64,000 nucleotides of DNA, from positions 2,295,501 through 2,359,500 of the forward strand of contig JAQMRL010000016.1 of assembly GCA_035578175.1 (NCBI GenBank), written 5' to 3'. Of the stretch, positions 58,145 through 64,000 are shown piece after piece. The notes below the pieces were generated by a model. The model worked only from the letters and a program-made list of their open reading frames with translations, was not told the origin of the DNA and made no database searches. The position numbers and the translations under genes are program-made. The stretch's first letter is position 1; every line of letters starts with the position of its first letter. Origin of the DNA: Catonia carolina (taxonomy: Eukaryota > Arthropoda > Insecta > Hemiptera > Achilidae).

Positions 58145-58610
58145 CGGGTGTTTTATTGACAACGCAACCCTGATTATAAGAAGATAGAAGTAATAAGTTG
58201 GTAAATTTTCTGTCCCTCAATTGGTATGATGGTAACAGTGTACTCAAGGCCAACTATTTAAGACAGTTAAAATGTTCCAGTCAAGCATTAGTGTGGTGAC
58301 AGCAGTCGCTTCGTTATATCGTGTCAGCAATGGTTGTTTCCAAGGAAAAGATTATGGCTTTTAACATAGGGTTTCATTCTTAATAAAACACCCGTAGAAT
58401 ATTTTATTAATAAAACCATTGCTGACACAATATAACGAAACGACTGCTGCCACCACACTAATGCTTGACTGGAACATTTTAACTGTCTTAGGTAGAGTGT
58501 ACTGTACCTTGAGTGCACTGTTGCCAACATACCGATTGGGGGACAGAAAATTTACCGATTTATTACTTCTATCTTTTTATTATCAGGATTGCGTCGCTAA
58601 TAAAACACCC
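58145..58610. mobile_element. Foldback element, unit 3
   Basis: Ortholog of 1,243-1,700. Confidence 0.75.
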
Positions 58611-58617
58611 TATAATA

Positions 58618-59321
58618 GTAGTAAATAAAAAATAGGGTTTCTGAGAAATAGAAATATAACGCACAAATGGTTACATGTAGCCTATTGTTGTACGGCTACC
58701 TAAAGGAGTCGGGTATCTAATTAGATAATTGGCTCTTTTTGTAACCATTCTATTCAATTATGATGAGTGTATTTTTATTATTATATAGAAAATCTCTGTC
58801 CTTCTCGTGACTTGCATAGCTTCATGTATGTAAGGGAGCACACCGTTTTGGAGTTGAGTCTTTGATCTGGCAGTGAGTCAGTGAGTCATACTGTGTACGA
58901 ATACGCCTGCCAAGAGATCCACCGTAAATTGTAGACACAAATAATTGTTGTTATCTTTGTAAGTAGGACTTAGTTTAAGTAAGTGCAAAATAATCTTGCA
59001 ATTGGTTAAGTTTACGTCATAAATTTTATTTGTAATTATTGGGTTATTTCTTTTAAGTAATTTAATTGTAGGTTTAAGACACTTAAATTGTTGTTGTAAT
59101 TTTTAGTTTGCAATAAATAATACTTGTAATTCTTAAACTGTAGTGTGTTAATTATTTAATTTACCTAGATCCCGAAACGGACCTTAGAGATAAGTGTCAC
59201 AATACATTATTGTCTAATGACTGGATGTGTAAGTTCAGTTGAGGCTGTCAACTAAATACATAATTTGGATTCGGTTATATTGTAATAATCTATTTCCAGC
59301 TTGTCATATTTAGTCTGTTCT
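58618..59321. other. Conserved A+T-rich block with empty SINE site, unit 3
   Basis: Ortholog of 1,708-2,386. Near 59,300 the sequence passes without the SINE-A found in units 1 and 2. Confidence 0.45.
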
Positions 59322-59500
59322 ACTTTCTCTTGATTATATGAATATATAGGAAAGAAAGTATTGTTTTAATGTTGATTTTTCGCAGGATTACATGTTTTCA
59401 GACCCCCTGAACCCAAAAAACATGTTTTTTGCGATTGGTCTTTTTGTGAACAGAACTTCTCAAGAATAGTGCTGTGTATGGAGTTGAAACTTAAAACTTT
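59322..59500 (+). mobile_element. HINE 5' fragment, unit 3
   Basis: Ortholog of 2,549-2,835, cut shorter. Confidence 0.7.
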
Positions 59501-59635
59501 GGAGCGCTACTAAATAAACATTTGCATAAATAAACCTTCACCTTGCCAAGTAGACTATTGGCATACAGAAGGTGGTTTAATTTCGAATTGATTTTTCACT
59601 ATCATCCGTTACCTATTATAAAATATTTTCATATA

Positions 59636-59978
59636 CAGTTCAGCTGCTCTTAGTTTGCTCTAACTGTAAACAAAGCAAAGCCAGCTACTACAGGCTGCAC
59701 GCTAGAGTCCACCACTTTATGGATGTGGTATTACTATTAAGTTAACTATGTTTTAAATTATAACTACTTAAAGTATTTAAAACATCAGTCCTGATATGAT
59801 GTATGCCTAACAATTTCATCTATAAAAGTACTTTTAAAAGTATTTTGTATTTAAATACTTTTGGAAGTATTTTGTTGTTACTTTTTAATCAGCGTGTACA
59901 CATTTTTACAAATAATGCGCATGCTCAGTGACGTCATTATTTGTTTACATTAGGAGCAAACTAAGAGAGGCTGGACTT
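59636..59978. mobile_element. MITE, same family as 8,845-9,185, opposite orientation
   Basis: Ends CAGTTCAGCTGCTCTTAG and its partner GGCTGGACTT, with the same AAATAC/GTATTT-rich interior. No open frame. Confidence 0.65.
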
Positions 59979-60525
59979 TAGATACCTTTTTATTTTGCTG
60001 TATCATTATATGGTAACTAAAATGAATGACATTTTGAAAAGTAAGAAGTGGAGTGGTGATGAACAGCTTCCTTGTTTGTGGGACGTACACTCTTCGTCTT
60101 ATAAAAACAGGCCTCCAAACTGTCAATACCAATGTAACAAATCACTCTTCTGCAAGCTTCCACCAACTTGACACTGCACAACAGCAAAATAAAATGAAAC
60201 TGGTGCGACAAAAAGCGTTTAATGTGTAAACCTCTACTGGCATCAATACTAGCGCCAGCAAATCGTTGCACGTGTAAATGCGCCTTTAATGGGATCAGTT
60301 AAGGATGGATGGTTACAAAAATTTAATGCCAGAGAACATCTGAGGTGAAATGGTTCACTCACAGAAAGATCTAATGGAATTAACGAGACTGATTAACAGA
60401 ATGGTAACGAATGTTTTTTAGTGTTTCTAATGTTCGTATAATAATCATTGGTATCATTTTCCTGAATTCAATACTTCATATCAGACGTAAATAAAAATCA
60501 ATTAATACATGATTTTTGAGGTTTT
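59979..60525. other. Unit 3-specific stretch, no gene seen
   Basis: Two short overlapping minus-strand frames (60,271-60,017 and 60,132-59,950) match nothing I recognise, and the stretch has no counterpart in the other units. Confidence 0.35.
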
Positions 60526-61735
60526 TTTTCCAACTAGGAGACTCCAAAGGGAATATAGGACATGTCAAGATAAGACTGATAAACTAAATAAAAGTTTATC
60601 ACAATGATAAATTCATCACTTACTACCAAAAATTTGTTTCTGCTCGTACTGCTTACTTCAGTAGGCTTGTCATTAACTCATTGTATCAAATATCACAAAA
60701 AATTAAAAAGTCAAACACAATGAAAAATTCATCGCTTACCAATAATTTTTCCCTGCTACTGCTTAACTCAGTAGGCTTGTCATGAACCCCTTTGTATCAA
60801 ATAGTACACAATATTTTATGTTTAATTAGAAGTTAAATACTTTTCAACCATAAACTATTTAGAAAGGAATTTGTGCTCACTGTAAAATTTTTCATCAATC
60901 AAACATAGTTTTAGCTTTTTTTTAAATTAATTAAATTGTCACTACTTTTTAAACCTTGTGGCAATTTATTGATGTATTTTCTACCTGCATAATTTGGTTT
61001 TTGTTCAAACAATTTAGTGTTGTGATTAGCAACATAATAATCGATTCTGTTTCTTGTGAAGTGGTTGTGAACATCTAAATTCTGTAAAAAGGTATTCTGC
61101 TTTACTTTCATTATCACTTCAAAATGTACAAAGAAGGAAGTGTGAGCAATTTAAAGAGCTAAGAGTAATTTAAAGAGCTGTTTGCAGCTCTTTAAATAGT
61201 GATTTGCATGAGGTAAGGTGTTTGACTCCCATTATACACCTAACAGCTTTTTCTGTATTTTAAAAACTCATGCCATGTTACACTGTGATGAATTACCCCA
61301 TACTAATATGGCATACCTGATATGAGATTAAATTAAACCATGATAAGCTGGCATTAGCAATTTTTTATCATTTAATCTGGCAATTTCTTTTAATGCAAAT
61401 ACCCAGATGATATTTTACTACAAATATGATCAGTATAATAATCCCATTATAGAGACCTATCTAGTGACACTCCTAGAAACTGCACTGTTTGCACATGACA
61501 TGATCTAGGATAATTATTATTTTTTGTAAAGACATTCACTTCTCTGTTTTCCCTTACATTGTGTTTGTTTTTGAACAGTAAGTACTGACACTCTTTCCCA
61601 TTAACTGTTAACATTAATTCATTCAGAAAGTGGACTACAGATTCTATGCTAATACGTGTATTCACTTCGAGACTACCTACAAGTAAACTTTTGTTTATGA
61701 TTGAAGTATAATCAGCAAACAGATGTAACCAATGG
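60526..61735 (-). pseudogene. LINE-C non-LTR retrotransposon remnant, unit 3
   Basis: The 3' terminus (GGAGACTCC) is at ~60,537 and the duplicated 3' UTR repeat at 60,570-60,800. The C-terminal region (61,117-60,911) and thumb follow, then the palm with FADY near 61,715. The 5' half of the RT is deleted, so the palm joins the linker start near 61,725. Inactive. Confidence 0.75.
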
Positions 61736-61799
61736 TTGAAGCTTTTACTTATTTCATGTGATTGTTCTATAATATAATTAAATTCCTTTGTAGTATCAA

Positions 61800-63305
61800 T
61801 ATTATAATTATTTTAAAAACGTATCTACACCGCATAGTTGCGGTATCTAGCGGCAGTTTTTCTATTTACAGAATGGACGCTTTTCGTATTAGGTTGAAAA
61901 GGAAAGTGATCGTGTGTTTGTAATAATTAAACGTGAAGAAAACAATTAGTACTATTAAACAGTTATAGGCTATTATAGAAAAATGGATAGTGGGTTCAAA
62001 GAATCTGCAGTCGACCAAACTAACTTTGATTGGTAAATTGTTTTTTTGTTTTATTCACTAGATGAAGAGTATTAAAATCTTTTCAGGTTATGTTTGGGAG
62101 TCGAAACTTATAAAAAGTTTAATAGAGGATGTGTATTCGGTTATTCTAATCAAGTGTACTGGGCACTGCAGATTTAATTAGAGACGGTTTTGTGTTCAGT
62201 TGTGAAAAATATTTGGTCAGTGTTTACAAGATGCAACTTGTTTCATTTGGCCTAGGGTCATGCCCTGTAACGTGGTCCAGAAATAATGAATCTAGTTACT
62301 TGATTATTTTAAAAATTAATAATCTTTTAAAGAACGATTCTGCATATTATATTGACTATTGACATATTATTTTTGATTATTTTGACTGAGTATTGTTTGA
62401 CAAGGTCAGCGGTTTTTACAACTTCTGAGCTTCAATGAAACATGATAGTACACGAGATTCTATTAATCCAAATTAATATTCAATCGTTGAAGGCAAACCC
62501 AACTTATTTATTTGTACCGCAGGTTAAGTTGTAAGTTGTAAAACATAACCTCAAATTCGGAATTGAAATTTATTTAAAGCCGGGTTTTTAAAAACAGTTC
62601 AAATGTATAAAATACTCACCCATTGTTAAACAAGCAAATTCTTGCCTTCCCAAATAATATTTTGAAAGATGCCCGTGACTTAATTGAGCAATTTGTTGAA
62701 AATAAATGTGTCATAGTTTGTAAAGAAAGGTAGCCAGTATAAATTTGAAGTATTAAACTAAGTCCAAGCGGTTAAATGGTTCATGTAAAGAAATCTATTA
62801 GACATTTTCTGTAGCATTGTCTTGTGCTGTTGCTGATTACAGGTGAAAATGATTGGCTAGAAGTAACCATTGATATGAAAATATGTCCACATTGGTACAT
62901 GCATGTATGGTGAATGTACATTGTATTTCAGTTGGACCTAATGTTATTCTTTTCTTGTGCGCAGGCAGCCTTGAAGTACACCACAACGTAAATTACTTGA
63001 GATACCATCCTGTGCTGGGACTGAATCTTAAATATCATTGGAAAAGGAAGTCTCATTCACAATTCAGTATCCAAGAAAACTAGCCAATTAAGTGAATTTT
63101 CATTAAAGGTATGTTAATGGTAGTTTTATTTCATTAAAATTGATATTTTGTGAAATTCATTGTAATTTTTTCGGTTTTGATGTTCTGCTAAAGAGAAAAA
63201 TTTAAAAAGGAATTTGTGCATACAGAATTAATAGTATTTGTGACTGTCTATGGGAAAAGGGACCCAAGTCAAAAGTAAGGTTATGAGTGATTCTTGCAGA
63301 CAAAT
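61800..63305 (+). repeat. Q block, copy Q5 (unit 3)
   Basis: Ortholog of Q1. Exon-like stretch at 62,610-62,729 (with AFPNNILKDARDLIEQFV) ends at AAG|GTAGCC. Core at 62,805-63,110, with reading KYHWKRKSH near 63,030-63,056. Confidence 0.5.
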
Positions 63306-63309
63306 TAAT

Positions 63310-63816
63310 GCTGAAACAATTATATTTAAGATTGCAGCGTTAATATGCACTTTAGAGCAAAATTGTATGCAATACAAGTTGTAGAGAATTTAAAAACCTA
63401 CAACTTTTATTTTCAACATTTATTTAGTACAACGCTTTGTTTAGCAGAAGTTAGCAATTTTCTGTTTTTTTTCTCACGAAAACATGTGAAAAAATTGTTT
63501 TTTAAGATTTCAGCCTTAGCATGCATTTTACAACAAAAGTGTATATAATCTAATTTATAAGAAAATTAAAACCTCAACAACTTTTATTTAGAGCATTTTT
63601 CTCTACAGAGCCTAGTTTAGTGTGAAAGAGTCATTTCCGTATTTTTAACCCAAACTAAGCTATTGTTTTTGTTTTGCGTGTTTCATTAATGATTAAAATA
63701 AGGTTATGTTTATTGAGGTTAGTTTTTTGTTTATTTCTAATGTTTTATTACTAATGTTAGGTTATATTGTAATTATTTGCATTTGCAAAAGAAAGTTGTG
63801 TGTGTTTTACACCAGA
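63310..63816 (+). mobile_element. HINE 3' fragment, unit 3
   Basis: Ortholog of 7,170-7,697, ending ACACCAGA. The spacer to the window end matches 7,698-7,930. Confidence 0.75.
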
Positions 63817-64000
63817 TTTTCTTTCACCATTATTTATAAAAAAAGTTTCAGATGAAAGTGGGTTAATATTTCATGGAGATGATATTGTTCAATTGGTGTT
63901 TACTCTCTTTGTCTCTGTCAGATGTCATCTCTTACTGATGTAACATTGTGTGCTGAATCATGTGATCTCTTCAAATAATTCATATCTCAAATTGTTAACA

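Larger units (their letters stand above)
56986..64000. repeat. Unit 3 of the tandem segmental array, 5' part only
   Basis: Collinear with the first ~7.9 kb of unit 1: promoter block, foldback, HINE 5' fragment, LINE-C remnant, Q block, HINE 3' fragment. It lacks the SINE-A copy shared by units 1 and 2, and the HINE that precedes units 1 and 2. The window ends before any zinc-finger gene of this unit would be reached. Confidence 0.8.

Overview
The window is A+T-rich, intron-bearing eukaryotic DNA made almost entirely of transposable elements. It most resembles an arthropod, probably insect, genome. Support for this comes from a C2H2 zinc-finger gene family with a ZAD-like cysteine spacing, several non-LTR retrotransposons, tRNA-derived SINEs, and a very abundant ~0.9 kb repeat built like a non-autonomous Helentron (HINE/DINE-1 type). 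The species cannot be named from sequence alone. There are no bacterial-style operons, rRNA genes or CRISPR arrays, and no convincing functional tRNA.

The main feature is a tandem array of three large paralogous units: unit 1 (about 1-29,751), unit 2 (29,752-56,985) and the start of unit 3 (56,986-end). Period is 29,682 bp between units 1 and 2 and 27,227 bp between units 2 and 3, measured at a conserved TATA box. Each unit runs in the same order: an LTR-like promoter block; a ~458 bp foldback element; a SINE and HINE fragment; a degenerate non-LTR element (called LINE-C here); one or two copies of a conserved 'Q' block; many HINEs; and, in units 1 and 2, an intact C2H2 zinc-finger gene (22,663-23,853 and 53,612-54,718). 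The two zinc-finger genes share a nearly identical 175-residue N-terminal part but have 8 versus 7 tandem fingers with different DNA-contact residues.

Aligning the units by eye gives several filled/empty-site pairs that mark exact element ends. LINE-A (16,237-21,824, + strand) sits inside a HINE that is uninterrupted in unit 2. LINE-B (44,078-49,116, - strand) is nearly intact, has a 14 bp target-site duplication, and is absent from unit 1. HINEs at 30,392-31,298 and 28,953-29,751 have empty counterparts. Two solo LTRs (28,268-28,793 and 55,051-55,633) each have 4 bp duplications. One SINE is shared by units 1 and 2 and missing from unit 3.

Apart from the two zinc-finger genes I see no host protein-coding gene that I would defend. 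All long reading frames outside them belong to retrotransposons. The names LINE-A/B/C, SINE-A/B, 'Q block' and 'unit' are local labels for this window.
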